64,000 bases of DNA, taken from the NCBI GenBank assembly GCA_014529385.2, contig CM043944.1, forward strand, positions 174,926,740 to 174,990,739, read 5' to 3'. Numbering within the stretch: the stretch's first letter is position 1; each line of letters begins with the position of its first letter. This DNA is from Adiantum capillus-veneris. Taxonomy: Eukaryota; Streptophyta; Polypodiopsida; Polypodiales; Pteridaceae. The notes below the pieces were generated by a model. That model was not told the DNA's origin, did no database searches, and was given only the letters and a program-made list of their open reading frames with translations. This document shows positions 50,227 to 61,900 of the stretch, in pieces. Made by a program: the position numbers and the translations under genes.

Positions 50227-51304
50227 ACAATCCTTTTTGCCATGACCTCTTCCTAAACATTGAAAACATACCTTCTCTTTCTTGGCTTTATCAAAATCCT
50301 CAGGAGAGAGAGGCCCCTAGACCCCTTGGGTTTTTTAGATGCATCTGAATTAGCAACTAGAAATTTTCTTTTATTGTGCCCGTACTGAGTGCGTGTATTA
50401 CCATGTATACCAGCAGGCATGTTACTATTATGTGTTTTCTTATCATCAAGGTCATCATGAATATGTGCTTTCACTATGGCTTCCTCAAGTGTTTTAGGGT
50501 CTTGGTCTTGACATACTTCTTAAGCTCTGGAGTCAGACCTCGTATGAACCCTCGTACTTGTTGAAAGGTATCCAAGCCTTCCAACTTGAGGATAACGTCC
50601 CGATAGTGAGAGATATATTCAAGGAGTGATGGGTATTGGCACATGGAACATGTATCCCAAGCGGTCCAATTCCGATCGGCCTCGTTTGTAGGCAAAAATT
50701 CCTTGCTAAACATTGCTTCAAAGGCTGCCCAACTCTGTAGTATGATGTTCTTCTCCTTGAGAGACATCCACCATTTGTAGGCCTTGCCTTCCAGAGTTAA
50801 GCTCGTTTGCAAAACTCTGACTGCATCCAGAGTACGCCATAAGGCTTGAATTCAATCCCATTTACTGAGAAAGATGTTCACTGCATCCTTATTGTGGTCT
50901 TGGTCTTCGCCCTTGAAAACTGGTCGTTTAAAGTTCTTTAACAAGTCATCCACCTCTTTGGCAGTGAGAGTATGCAACGTTTCATTAATTGGGCCTTGCC
51001 CTTGTGTTCCAACGTGCTCATGCATGTGGGTGTCAGCAGGACTCTTAGACTGCTGTTGCATTAATTGAATGACTAATGTGGAAAGTTTAGTAACATTTTC
51101 ATTTAAAGCTTTAAAATTTTCATCCATGACTGTCATGTGTGCCTAAAGTGCACTAAATTCTTGAATATTGAGCAATTCGTAAGTATCTTCTCCTGCCGTA
51201 GCGTCGCGGGTACTCTCCTTGAGAGGATCCGGCCACGAGCCGTCATTGATAGGATCAGGAGTACTTTGCTCAAAATCGAATGTCATGTTGATATCCGAAT
51301 CCAT
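50227..51304 (-). pseudogene. gag of the complete Ty3 element
   Basis: Starts at ATG 51304 (MDSDINMTFDFEQS), one in-frame TAG near 51145, then MTVMDENFKALNENV... to 50852. The gag core follows in 50812-50474 (WWMSLKEKNIILQSWAAFEA, then QQVRGFIRGLTPELKKYV), and a zinc knuckle CFQCLGRGHGKKDC at 50227-50268. Gag forms the particle and packages RNA. Two frame changes make it non-functional. Confidence 0.85.
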
Positions 51305-52146
51305 GGCTACACAGTGCACTGAAAGAAGTACTCATAAAAAAATATCTGATGTTGAGAGCACTCGCCAAAGTATAACTAACTCCACTTGTGCGTCGTAGCA
51401 CCTGACCGTCAAAAAAGGAAGAACTTGCACAAGCGGCGTAAAAAACGAACTCCGCAAAATCACCCGTGGCTCACAAGACGACTGAAATCTTGTAGTGGAG
51501 ATGGTTGAAGCGTCACCGTTGTGAAGAAGTTTGATTATTGAAAGCTTTCTTAATCGGCGATGAACGATTATGTTGCATGAACTCCAATTGAAATTGTCGC
51601 AATTGTAAAAATATGCAAAAATTTGGAATTTTCTGCAAGAACTGAGCGGAATCGTAAGCCGTCAGGCTCGAGGGAAAGCCGGCACGGCTTGATTCTTGCA
51701 CCGAGTACGAAGGTTGAGGCTTGTGAATTGCCTTGGTTGTGGGAAGGACCACCAAGAAGGTCCAACGCTCAAAACTTTCTGGTAATTGGCCTTGCCATGT
51801 GAAATAAGATGTTTTTTTTTGAAGAAAAATACCGCAAACAACGCGAGCAGGTAACACGAGCAAGGCAGAGATTGTGTGTGGCTTGCTCAGGCAACACTAG
51901 GCCACGAGCTCTTGGAAGCACACCATCTTCACCACGGCGCTCCTGTCAAGCCTGGGTGCGCGCAATTCTGTGCACCCGACACCCTCGTCCAAAACGGGAA
52001 ACGTACCCGATTTAGGCAAGCCAACTTGCTAATTTTGGTAAAATCCCTAAAAAAGCCACGGTTCACACCTTAAAGCCCTAATTTTAGGAGCCAAAAGTGA
52101 GAACACCTAGAGAGAGTGTGGAAGAGAGACCTCCTAGCCAACCTAA
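51305..52146 (-). other. leader of the complete Ty3 element
   Basis: Between the primer-binding site and gag ATG (51304). Minus-strand leader of about 840 bp with no supported ORF; the open frames on both strands are short and unlike proteins. Confidence 0.6.
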
Positions 52147-52158
52147 GCTCTGATACCA
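52147..52158 (-). other. primer-binding site, initiator tRNA-Met
   Basis: Minus strand TGGTATCAGAGC, one base inside the 5' LTR. Confidence 0.92.
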
Positions 52159-52159
52159 G

Positions 52160-52330
52160 TGTAAGAACTAGGGAAACTAGACTCAAGATCCTCCTCCCAA
52201 CCTCCCATTATATAGGCGGGCTCCTAGCCCCTTGCCCTAGACGGATCCCCTGTCCACACTGTCTAGCCCGATCCTTGGCCGTAGTCCATGACCATCTTAG
52301 TTCTTAGGTTAAAGGACCCTTGTCCTTACA
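52160..52330 (-). repeat. 5' LTR of the complete Ty3 element
   Basis: TGTAAGAAC...CCTTACA on the plus strand, followed by the GACGT duplication at 52331-52335. Confidence 0.93.
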
Positions 52331-52335
52331 GACGT
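52331..52335. other. target-site duplication GACGT (right)
   Basis: Second copy of 46376-46380. Removing the element and one copy restores the family X frame apart from one TAG. Confidence 0.9.
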
Positions 52336-52369
52336 GCTCGCTTAATTGGTTGCATTAGTGTAGCATTCT

Positions 52370-53141
52370 TTTGTAGCCTAATAGGACACTCGGCTATACA
52401 ATGTGGCTCTCCACACTTGTAACATTGAAGAGGTGGATTCTTGGCAATGTAATTGATATTTTTGGCCTCTTGCCGCAAGAGTAGCTACTTGATAGATAGG
52501 TTTGACTTGTCCCCAATAGTCCTCCATGTAGTATTGTGGACTTTCTTCCAGTGCATCAATTCCATAGGCAATATTAGGGTCTATATCTTCCTCACAGCCT
52601 TCCAAACCAACAATAGATGTCTCACAACCCACTTGACTCACAGAAATGATTTTCGGATATGGTGGTTGCGGTCCTAGCACTGGAGGTGGTAAGAGTGTTG
52701 TTTGAACAACATTTTGGGCCCTAGGGACCATGTGTTGTGACGTTTGTTCAAGAGGTGGGGCCGACATCAATGCAGGCACTCAAGGTGTATCCGTCCATGC
52801 TAAGGTTGGTCTATTGGCCATCGCGCGTTTAAATACTATGCAATCCTTGGCTTATGACCATATCTTCCACAAAAATTGCAGTTTCCATTAAATTTTACTC
52901 TAAAAGTAGGGCATTCATTGGTACTATGCAGACCATAGCAAACTGAGCACCATTGTTGCTCCCTTGTTGGATACATATGATTGTTTTGTGGAGCAAGACT
53001 GTCTCTAAGAATTTCTTGAATGGCCTTGGTGAGATCTGCTAAAGTCATCTCAGATATCTTTGGATCCTTAGCAATAGGCTTTAGGGTCATTGGTTGATGC
53101 CCCAATGCTTGCGAGGTAGTAGATTTAGGCTCAACAGACAC
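52370..53141 (-). pseudogene. family X gag: two zinc-knuckle regions
   Basis: A first knuckle CNFCGRYGHKPR (near 52890-52850) follows an MTLADLTKAIQEIL helix, and has its last cysteine altered. A second, CYKCGEPHCIAEC (52434-52396), has three instead of four residues between C and H. A Pro/Gln-rich linker (52779-52500) joins them. Nucleic-acid binding by Gag is the expected role. Breaks lie near 52840 and 52450. Confidence 0.65.
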
Positions 53142-53396
53142 TCTTTCTCCTTAAATCATTAAATTATCCTCCGATTGGATCGCATTGGTGGTGACTGCTT
53201 CCCAAGTGGTGATTCCTCTAATGAGTAGGCCATTGTAGATATCCTCATGTCGTAATCCCCTAATGAATCTATCAAGCTATTGGTTATTATTGAAGCGGTC
53301 ATTTGGATTACAACGCGGATTCAAATGCTTCAAGCGACTAATAAAGTCTCTCCACGGATTCTCCTTCCTCTCGTTGGGCTTTCAAGAGCTGAGATG

Positions 53397-54074
53397 CTAC
53401 ACCCCAAAGTACTTCCTCTCGATGTACTCTTTCAAGAACAATCTCCTAAGAGTAGGGTAAATTGTTTTCTCTTCCACCCTTAGGGTTCTATACAAATCCC
53501 CAGCCTTCCCACTCAAGGTTAGGCTTAAAGCATTACTCTTATGCAGGTCATTGTGTTCTCCTAGGGAATCGCATATTTGTTCAAATACTTTGATATGATT
53601 TCTCACGTCCCCGTCTCCACTAAATTTTTGTGTGAGCTTGGCCATTTCCACTGCCTTACTTCTAGGCTCTTTAGCTGGCGTGTTACGCATTCTTTCAGCA
53701 ATGGATCGACCAATAGCTTGAGCAAAGATTTCCAAGTCACCTAAGTGAGCATGTATAGTGGGGACATGCACTCTTGGGATTGCATGTGGAATGGGTGTTG
53801 GCATTGGCCTTGGCCTATATGCAGCCCTTAGGTTCCAAGCTGGGTACAATGTTGTGCCATGTGGTGGCCCAAAGTTCATATGTGTGGCCCTAGGCATAGC
53901 AGACGCCGAATGTGACATGCTAATGCTAGCCGGTATGGTCCCATTGAAAGAAGAGCTTGGATGTTGTGGTTGTGAAGCATAATTTGTTGAAATGGGAGGG
54001 GTAGGAGCTACATTATCATGAGGACCCATAGGTGCATATGATTGATACACACTTGATGATACTGTTGTAGGCAT
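53397..54074 (-). pseudogene. family X gag core
   Basis: 225 residues, minus strand. A low-complexity Pro/Ser/His-rich first half (PRPMPTPIPHAIPRVHVPTI) precedes a gag-like helical region: MAKLTQKFSGDGDVRNHIKV, FEQICDSLGEHNDLH, LSGKAGDLYRTL, LRRLFLKEYI. The pattern of F-G-----H---F, then L-G-A---Y--L matches plant retrotransposon gag. A frameshift at about 53400 separates it from the knuckle region. Confidence 0.7.
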
Positions 54075-54381
54075 TGAGCTACCATGTAGCGGTGCTTTAC
54101 TAACAAATGAGGCATCACTGGGATAGGCATGGTAACTGTGGTGCCATCAAGAGAAAGATGAGCTAAACTTGGAAAGGTAAAGCTATCACTTGTGGGCTCA
54201 GATTGTACTGAGACCCCGGAGAAACAACATATGGAGGATCCATCGAACTTACCGAGGGAGTCTCCATTTGCGATAAGGTTGGTTGCTTAGCCTTCCCTGT
54301 ATCCAAGAATCTCGTGAGACAGTGGATCCCTTTGTTCTGCCTCTCCGGCTCAATAACCCTATGGATAACATCACAAAATCT

Positions 54382-54802
54382 TTATTGTTGATCCTCTATG
54401 CTAATAGCACCCATTGTGGATTGTAGAACATCTAACCAACCCACGTGATAGGTATGACATGTGTATAGGTCGGTTAGAGTTTTCGTTTGTAGTTCATATT
54501 CCCATTTCTCATTTAGAAACGCTCCATCTAGGATTGAGGTGCTAGGGGTGTCCTTTGAACTAGATGCAATGTGGCTCTCTATGGGTTGACCCTTAGTGAT
54601 TGTTAATCCACGAGCATTCAATTGCTAGCATGGATATTGACATATGGGCCTTTGCCTTAAGCTCTCTCCATTGCTCCGCCTTGCGTAGGCTCTCGATTTC
54701 CTTTTCTCTAGCCGCAATGATATATGGCTCAACCTCTTGCACTTCGGCAAGCCTTCTACCATCCGATAATATAACCTCGAAGGGGAATAGCTCTTAAGAG
54801 TC
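54382..54802 (-). pseudogene. family X gag N-terminus, coiled coil
   Basis: In one frame the minus strand reads FEVILSDGRRLAEVQEVEPY, then IIAAREKEIESLRKAEQWRE, strongly helical and charged; after a shift near 54620 it continues TITKGQPIESHIASSSKDTP to 54382. The segment upstream is cut by the copia composite at 54808; the region right of 63274 may be its continuation. Confidence 0.5.
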
Positions 54803-54807
54803 AGGGG
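54803..54807. other. possible target-site duplication AGGGG (left)
   Basis: AGGGG also follows the right LTR at 63270-63274. On this side eight extra bases (gtgcagtg, 54808-54815) lie between it and the LTR end. A 5-mer match can be chance. Confidence 0.4.
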
Positions 54808-54815
54808 GTGCAGTG

Positions 54816-55007
54816 TGAAGGAGTACGAGCGGAAGTGCGACACGAGAGAGAGTGCGAGAAGAAGAGCACGACGATATGGTGAACTCGCTCTACTGTAATG
54901 TGTAGAGCATAGTGAGTTCTTATTAGGTTTTTACAAAAGAATATGTGTACATACCTGGCGGCCCACCCACTTACCTGAGAGACCACATTGGGCTTTATAC
55001 CCCAACA
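54816..55007 (-). repeat. 3' LTR of the minus copia copy
   Basis: 192 bp, minus strand TGTTGGGGTATAAAG...ACTCCTTCA; about five substitutions from 63078-63269, mostly C/T changes. Polypurine tract aagtgggaggt at 55008-55018. Confidence 0.9.
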
Positions 55008-55330
55008 ACCTCCCACTTAAAGTCCAATGTGGTACTTTAAGTGTGAGAGAAGCTACTATACAAGCTAATATACAAGAGATGTAGAGAAGTGATGTACTAC
55101 CCTACACCTAACTGCTTGCGAAAATGCGCAAAGCTCTCTGAGGGAAGTCCTTTTGTAAGTAGATCAGTAGGATTTTCTGTGGTGTGAACTTTGACAAGCT
55201 GAAGTTGCTTATCCTCGAGCATTTCCCTGATGAAATGATTCTTCACATCAACATGCTTTGTCTTTGAGTGGTAAACTGGATTGCGAGCCAATTGTATAGC
55301 ACTTTGACTATCACAATATAACACAGGCAT

Positions 55331-55566
55331 CTCTTCTTTGATTCCCAAATCTGTTACTAGTCGATTAAGCCAAATTGATTCTTTGCATGCCTCTGATGCT
55401 GCAACATATTCAGCCTCTGTAGTAGACTGAGTAACACAATCTTGTAATCTCTTCTTTGATTCCCAAATCTGTTACTAGTCGATTAAGCCAAATTGATTCT
55501 TTGCATGCCTCTGATGCTGCAACATATTCAGCCTCTGTAGTAGACTGAGTAACACAATCTTGTAAT
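55331..55566. repeat. 118-bp tandem duplication in copia RNase H
   Basis: 55331-55448 is repeated at 55449-55566 essentially unchanged. 118 is not a multiple of three, so the RNase H frame is broken. The plus copy has the segment once. Confidence 0.95.
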
Positions 55567-56330
55567 CTAGAACACCATGATACTGCTCCACCAGCCAATG
55601 TAAAGACATACCCTAACGTAGACCTTCGGTTGTCTAAGTCACCTGCATAATCTGAGTCTGTAAAACCCTTTACACTTAGCTCCTGACTCCCATAGCATAT
55701 ACGCATACTCTTTGTAGCTTTCAGGTATCTCAATATTCCTTTCACTGCCTCTCAATGTTTCTTGCCTGGGTTTGACATGTATCGACTTACTACTCCCACT
55801 GCAAATGCAATGTCTGGGCGAGTAGCAATCATTGCATACATCAAACTACCCACTGCAGACGCATATGGAATCTTATCCATTTCAGCCTGTTCTTCCTCAG
55901 ACACAAGACAATCTTGTTTGCTAAGTTTCACATATGGTGGCAATGGAACACTCAGTGCCTTTCCCTTCTCCATATTGAAACGTTGCAAAACCTTGTCAAT
56001 ATACTCTGTTTGAGATAACCAAATCAACTTCTTTGATCTGTCTCTCTCAATGCGCATACCAAGTATATGACTTGCCTCACCCATGTCTTTCATGTCAAAC
56101 GATTTTGCCATCTTTGACTTCAAAGCTGAAATTTCTTCCAAGTGCTTGCCAGCAATCAACATGTCATCCACATACAAAATAAGGATCAGCCAACTACCAT
56201 CCTTAGCCTTCTTTGTATATAGACAGTGATCGAACTCACTACGTTTGTAGCCTTGAGAAAGCATAAACTTGTGGAATTTTTGGTACCATGCCCTCGGTGA
56301 TTGTTTTAAGCCATAAAGACTCTTTAACAA

Positions 56331-56486
56331 CTGGCATACCCAATCTTCCTTGCCTTTCTCAACAAACCCTTCTGGTTCCTGCATGTAAATTTCCACATCT
56401 AAATCTTCCTGGCATACCCAATCTTCCTTGCCTTTCTCAACAAACCCTTCTGGTTGCTGCATGTAAATTTCCACATCTAAATCACC
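56331..56486. repeat. 78-bp in-frame tandem duplication in copia RT
   Basis: 56331-56408 is repeated at 56409-56486, adding 26 residues (DLDVEIYMQ-PEGFVEKGKE twice) without a frame change. The plus copy has one. The insertion lies just before the LLKSLYGLKQ motif. Confidence 0.95.
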
Positions 56487-58004
56487 ATGCAAGAACGTTG
56501 TCTTGACATCCATTTGGTGCAACACCAAATCTAATATGGCAACCAATGCAAGAAAGCATCTCAATGTAGTCATCTTGACCACCGGAGAGAAGGCTTCATC
56601 AAAGTCAATGCCTTGTTCTTGCTTAAAGCCCTTGGCAACAAGCCTTGCTTTGTACTTTGGTTGACTATCATGAGCGGTGATCTTATACCTGTAAACCCAT
56701 TTACAGGGTAGAGCCTTTTTGCCCCGTGGTAATTTAACTAGCTTCCATGTCTGGTTTTTATGCAGAACTTTCATCTCTGACTGCATGGCCAATTGCCAAT
56801 TCCCGGAGTCCTTCATTTGCACTGCTTCCTTGTAACATGAAGGTTCATTGCAATCAGCCAACATGACATAGTTCATAGATGGAACAAACCTATCAGGAGG
56901 TCGAGTGACACGTCCAGATCTACGCACAATAGGTGGCTCAGGCTCAGCCACAACCTGTGGTTCCACTCTATCCTGTCCTTGCTCCTCTTGAGCCCTGACA
57001 TTTTGTCTTGCACGTGCAGGTCCATCTTCTTGGAAGACAACTCTTCTAATCTCCTCAACCCTCTCTGGTTTAGAATGATATTTGGATTCATTAAAGTGAA
57101 CATCATTGCTGCGGACAACCTTTCTGGATTCGGGATCCCAAAGTCTGTACCCCATCTCACCAGAATTACCATAGCCTAGAAAGATGCACTTTCTACTCTT
57201 TGGCTCAAGTTTGTTCCTAAATTCCTTTGGAATGTGAGTATATGCCTCACAGCCAAAGACTCTGAGATGCTTGTATGAGGGCATTTTGCCTGACCATACC
57301 ATCTCTGGCACTAAATCCTTCTGCAAAACCTTGCTAGGAGATCCATTTACAAGATGAACAGCTATTGATACAGCTTCAGCCCAAAACCCATTTGGCAGCA
57401 GTGCATTAGACAACATACTTCTGACCTTCTCTTGTGTGGTCCTATTCATCCTCTCAGTAACACCATTTTGAGGAGGATTGTAAGGAGCAGTAAGTTCACG
57501 TTTTATACCTTTTGACTCACAAAAGTCCTGAAAGGCCTTTGAAACATACTCTCCACCATTGTCAGTGCGTAAGCATTTAAGCTTCTTGCCACTCTGATTC
57601 TCCACAAGTGTCACAAACGTTTTGAAAACACTAAATGCTTCATCCTTGTGCTTGAGAAAGTAAACCCATACTTTCCTCGAGTAATCATCTATAAATGTCA
57701 TAAAGTAAGAAGCTCCCCCTAGAGATAGATTAGGCATAGGTCCACACAAATCACTATGAACAAGTGCTAACTGTGTATCTCTTCTACTGCTTCTATGCTT
57801 ATGTGGCTGCTGTGTTTGCTTACCATACAGACAATGTTCACAGAATTCAAAATCATTAAATGAAAAGCCAGGCAAATAACCAGAACGAGACAAGATTTCC
57901 ATTCCCTTCTTGGACATATGTCCTAACCGGCTATGCCACAAAGAAACGTTCGGCTGCTTGGTTACATTGATTACATTTTTAGAGACATTTGATACATAAA
58001 TCAT

Positions 58005-58999
58005 GTAAAGTCCTCCAGACTTTACTCCATGTGTACTCAGAATTTCATTCTGACGTCATCTCGGTCACCGTTCGGGTTCGACAAAGGTCTGCGCAGGCCA
58101 TTTTCGACTACGTAGTCTCGGCGGGTGCAGATCCGACTCTGCAAATTTGGGGTTTTCGGCCTACGACTGCAGGTGCTGAGGATATCGACACTCCCAGAGT
58201 GTTGATTTGTGGCTGTCTACACATCGAAGGACGGCTCACAGTTCTTGGAGGCGTGTCACATACGACACGGGCGCATCTACACACAGACTGTAGTAGACAT
58301 CCACTAGTTCATCAGGTAGCTTGTGTTTGCTGCTTGATATTCCAGATTTCATCCTGACACTGCAGGTACTTCCACATGGGATGTATTGTCAGAGATGATG
58401 TATGTCTGTTGAGGGTTTGCTGGCTGTGAGTCACGCAGCAAACAACTGCCGCAGCGGTTACAGCATACAGTGGGAAATTTGTGGATGTATGACTTTGTGG
58501 GAAGTCTATGTACTGTCAGATTTACTGCAGCCTTTGTTGAGGGTCGAGTGAGGTTTTATTGAGCTGGGGGATTCTCGAATGTTGAGATCCTTTCGGTGAT
58601 ACAGGTCTTGGAGCGATCCCTCGAGCACCCTTAGATAGGCAGCTAGGATGTATTGACTGTGAGTTAGACAGTTGGGATTGCATCTTTGCTTTACTGCCGT
58701 TGAGGCATTGTCGCAGTCTATGCTTACAGGACAGTGACACGACAGTCAGAGACAGTACAGGTGCAGCACAGGTTTACCCGCAGCTTACAGTGTCAGAGAG
58801 ACAGTGTTTTTTGAGCTGTTTTTTGGTCGGTTTTTTGAGTACACCAGAGCCATTTTACAAAGGAGACTCTGCCAAAATTTATGCAGAATCTGAAGCCTTT
58901 TTGGTTCATTTGACAGGTTGATATTGGTTCAGAGGTCAGTTTACAGGGGAAACTCTGTCGAATTTTTCCCAAGAAAGTAAACCACTGTGAAGCGTAGCT
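58005..58999 (+). other. head-to-head junction and copia leader
   Basis: Homology between the two copia copies ends at about 58031 (ccatgtg). From 58036 to 58999 is non-coding, more CG-rich sequence ending at the gag ATG; I take it as the plus copy's leader. No LTR is found where a 5' LTR is expected, and ttggttcagagg (58935) is a poor match to a tRNA-Met primer site. Confidence 0.55.
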
Positions 59000-61900
59000 A
59001 TGGCTGGATCACAGGACACTGCTCTTTACAATATCAAGAAGCTGGATGGAACCAATTTCCCATTGTGGAAGAAGCAGATTTGGCACGTGTTGGTACAAAA
59101 GAAGCAGATAAAACCTATAAAGCTCAAAGGGATAAAACCAGAAGATATGGACGAAGATGAATGGAGCGAAATGGATGAATTGGCACTTTCTACCATTATG
59201 CTGACTTTGGCAGAAAGCGTTTACTTCAATGTAGCAGACGAGATGTCGGCTTATCAAGCATGGTTAAAGCTGAGTGATCTTTATGAGAAGCAGAGTGCAG
59301 CTTCACAGGTATACTGGCTTAAGAAACTTGTTGACTTGAAGATGAATGAAGGGACACCTATGTCCAATCATCTGAATGAATTCAACACAATCTATAGTCA
59401 GTTGTCAGCTCAAGGTGTCAAGTTTGATGAACCTGTTAGAGCTATGTTCCTGTTGATCACATTGTCGGAAAGTTGGGACACTTTTCGCACAGCTTTGAGT
59501 AATTCTTCACCTCTAGATGGTTTGAACATAGCAGGTGTAGAAGGAAGTCTTCTTACTGAAGAAACCAATAGAAAGACAATGGACAAAGGCAAAGGAACAG
59601 CCTTAGTTGTCAGGGGAAGGACCAAAGAAAAGTACAAAGGTGGAAAGAGGAATCAGTCTCGTAGCAAGTCCCGCAGTGCTAAAGGCAAGAGTGACATAGA
59701 ATGCTACCATTGTGGCAAGAAGGGTCACATGAAAAGAGACTGCAGTGAATGGAAAGCAGAAAAAGGCAAAGAGAAAGCTGAAGATCATGGTGAGAAGAAC
59801 AAGTCCTCAGTGAAGATTCAAGAAATAAATGTGACAAACACTGTTGCAGAGGATGACAGTCTAGTGTCAGGAGACATCTCCTTCTTGAAGAATACAATGG
59901 ACTCAGCTCTTCTTACAGCATCTGATGGAAATGCACTGAGTGACTGGATTATAGACTCAGGGGCATCACTTCATGTGTCTCCAAACAAGGAGTGGTTTAC
60001 CTCTTATGTGACCACTAAAGATCATGTTCGGCTAGGCAATGGGCAGACATGTGAGATCTTAGTTGTTGGAGATGTTCAATTGAAGTTTCAGAATGGCTCT
60101 TCTTTCACGCTGAAGAATGTGAGACATGTTCCTGCAATTACAAAGAGCTTGATCAGCACAGGTTTACTTGATGATGCTGGCTACGTCACCACTTTTGGAC
60201 TGAACATGTGGAAGATATCCAAGGTTTCTATGACAGTAGCACATGGAGTAAAGTCTGGAGGACTTTACATGATTTATGTATCAAATGTCTCTAAAAATGT
60301 AATCAATGTAACCGAGCAGCCGAACGTTTCTTTGTGGCATAGCCGGTTAGGACATATGTCCAAGAAGGGAATGGAAATCTTGTCTCGTTCTGGTTATTTG
60401 CCTGGCTTTTCATTTAATGATTTTGAATTCTGTGAACATTGTCTGTATGGTAAGCAAACACAGCAGCCACATAAGCATAGAAGCAGTAGAAGAGATACAC
60501 AGTTGGCACTTGTTCATAGTGATTTGTGTGGACCTATGCCTAACCTATCTCTAGGGGGAGCTTCTTACTTTATGACATTTATAGATGATTACTCGAGGAA
60601 AGTATGGGTTTACTTTCTCAAGCACAAGAATGAAGCGTTTAGTGTTTTCAAAACGTTTGTGACACTTGTGGAGAATCAGAGTGGCAAGAAGCTTAAATGC
60701 TTACGCACTGACAATGGTGGACAATGGTGGAGAGTATGTTTCAAAGGCCTTTCAAGACTTTTGTGAGTCAAAAGGTATAAAACGTGAACTTACTGCTCCT
60801 TACAATCCTCCTCAAAATGGTGTTACTGAGAGGATGAATAGGACCATACAAGAGAAGGTCAGAAGTATGTTGTCTAATGCATTGCTGCCAAATGGGTTTT
60901 GGGCTGAAGCTGTATCAACAGCTGTTCATCTTGTAAATGGATCTCCTAGCAAGGTTTTGCAGAAGGATTCAGTGCCAGAGATGGTATGGTCAGGCAAAAT
61001 GCCCTCATACAAGCATCTCAGAGTCTTTGGCTGTGAGGCATATACTCACATTCCAAAGGAATTTAGGAACAAACTTGAGCCAAAGAGTAGAAAGTGCATC
61101 TTTCTAGGCTGGTAATTCTGGTGAGATGGGGTACAGACTTTGGGATCCCGAATCCAGAAAGGTTGTCCGCAGCAATGATGTTCACTTTAATGAATCCAAA
61201 TATCATTCTAAACCAGAGAGGGTTGAGGAGATTAGAAGAGTTGTCTTCCAAGAAGATGGACCTGCACGTGCAAGACAAAATGTCAGGGCTCAAGAGGAGC
61301 AAGGACAGGATAGAGTGGAACCACAGGTTGTGGCTGAGCCTGAGCCACCTATTGTGCGTAGATCTGGACGTGTCACTCGACCTCCTGATAGGTTTGTTCC
61401 ATCTATGAACTATGTCATGTTGGCTGATTGCAATGAGCCTTCATGTTACAAGGAAGCAGTGCAAATGAAGGACTCCGGGAATTGGCAATTGGCCATGCAG
61501 TCAGAGATGAAAGTTCTGCATAAAAACCAGACATGGAAGCTAGTTAAATTACCACGGGGCAAAAAGGCTCTACCCTGTAAATGGGTTTACAGGTATAAGA
61601 TCACCGCTCATGATAGTCAACCAAAGTACAAAGCAAGGCTTGTTGCCAAGGGCTTTAAGCAAGAACAAGGCATTGACTTTGATGAAGCCTTCTCTCCGGT
61701 GGTCAAGATGACTACATTGAGATGCTTTCTTGCATTGGTTGCCATATTAGATTTGGTGTTGCACCAAATGGATGTCAAGACAACGTTCTTGCATGGTGAT
61801 TTAGATGTGGAAATTTACATGCAGCAACCAGAAGGGTTTGTTGAGAAAGGCAAGGAAGATTGGGTATGCCAGTTGTTAAAGAGTCTTTATGGCTTAAAAC

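Larger units (their letters stand above)
46381..52330 (-). mobile_element. complete chromodomain Ty3 element, 5.95 kb
   Basis: Two 171-bp LTRs (46381-46551, 52160-52330), 5-bp TSD GACGT, tRNA-Met primer site and polypurine tract are all present. Minus-strand order: gag with zinc knuckle, protease, RT, RNase H, integrase, chromodomain. LTRs differ at about 10 positions, so it is older than the Tat-like element, and all genes carry frameshifts. It is inserted in the family X element. Confidence 0.93.
44945..54802 (-). mobile_element. family X LTR element, truncated and split
   Basis: Minus-strand coding remnants of one element: coiled-coil N-terminus and gag (54802-53397), zinc knuckles (53141-52370), protease (46352-45135) and the start of the WxPK ORF (45134-44953). 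It is interrupted at 46381-52330 by a complete Ty3 element with TSD GACGT, and cut at both ends: by the LTR stub near 44945 and by the copia composite at 54808. No RT or integrase appears in this copy or in the copy at 38514-39444. Confidence 0.7.
55097..58004 (-). pseudogene. copia pol, minus copy (integrase, RT, RNase H)
   Basis: Frames 58004-55752 (750 residues), 55745-55410 and 55348-55097. Integrase: LWHSRLGHMSKKGMEILSRS (HHCC), VHSDLCGPM, TDNGGEYVS, NGVTERMNR (D,D,E). RT: KARLVAKGFKQEQGIDF and YVDDMLIAGK. RNase H: DSDYAGDLDNRRSTLG, then ASEACKESIWL and KHVDVKNHFIRE. A TGG-to-TGA change at 55752 ends the first frame, and a 118-bp tandem duplication breaks the RNase H. Gag and protease are absent; the copy starts within pol. 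Confidence 0.9.

Noticed and set aside
58925-58950. ttggttcagagg as a tRNA-Met primer-binding site for the plus copia copy
   Set aside because: Several mismatches to TGGTATCAGAGC and no LTR end directly before it.
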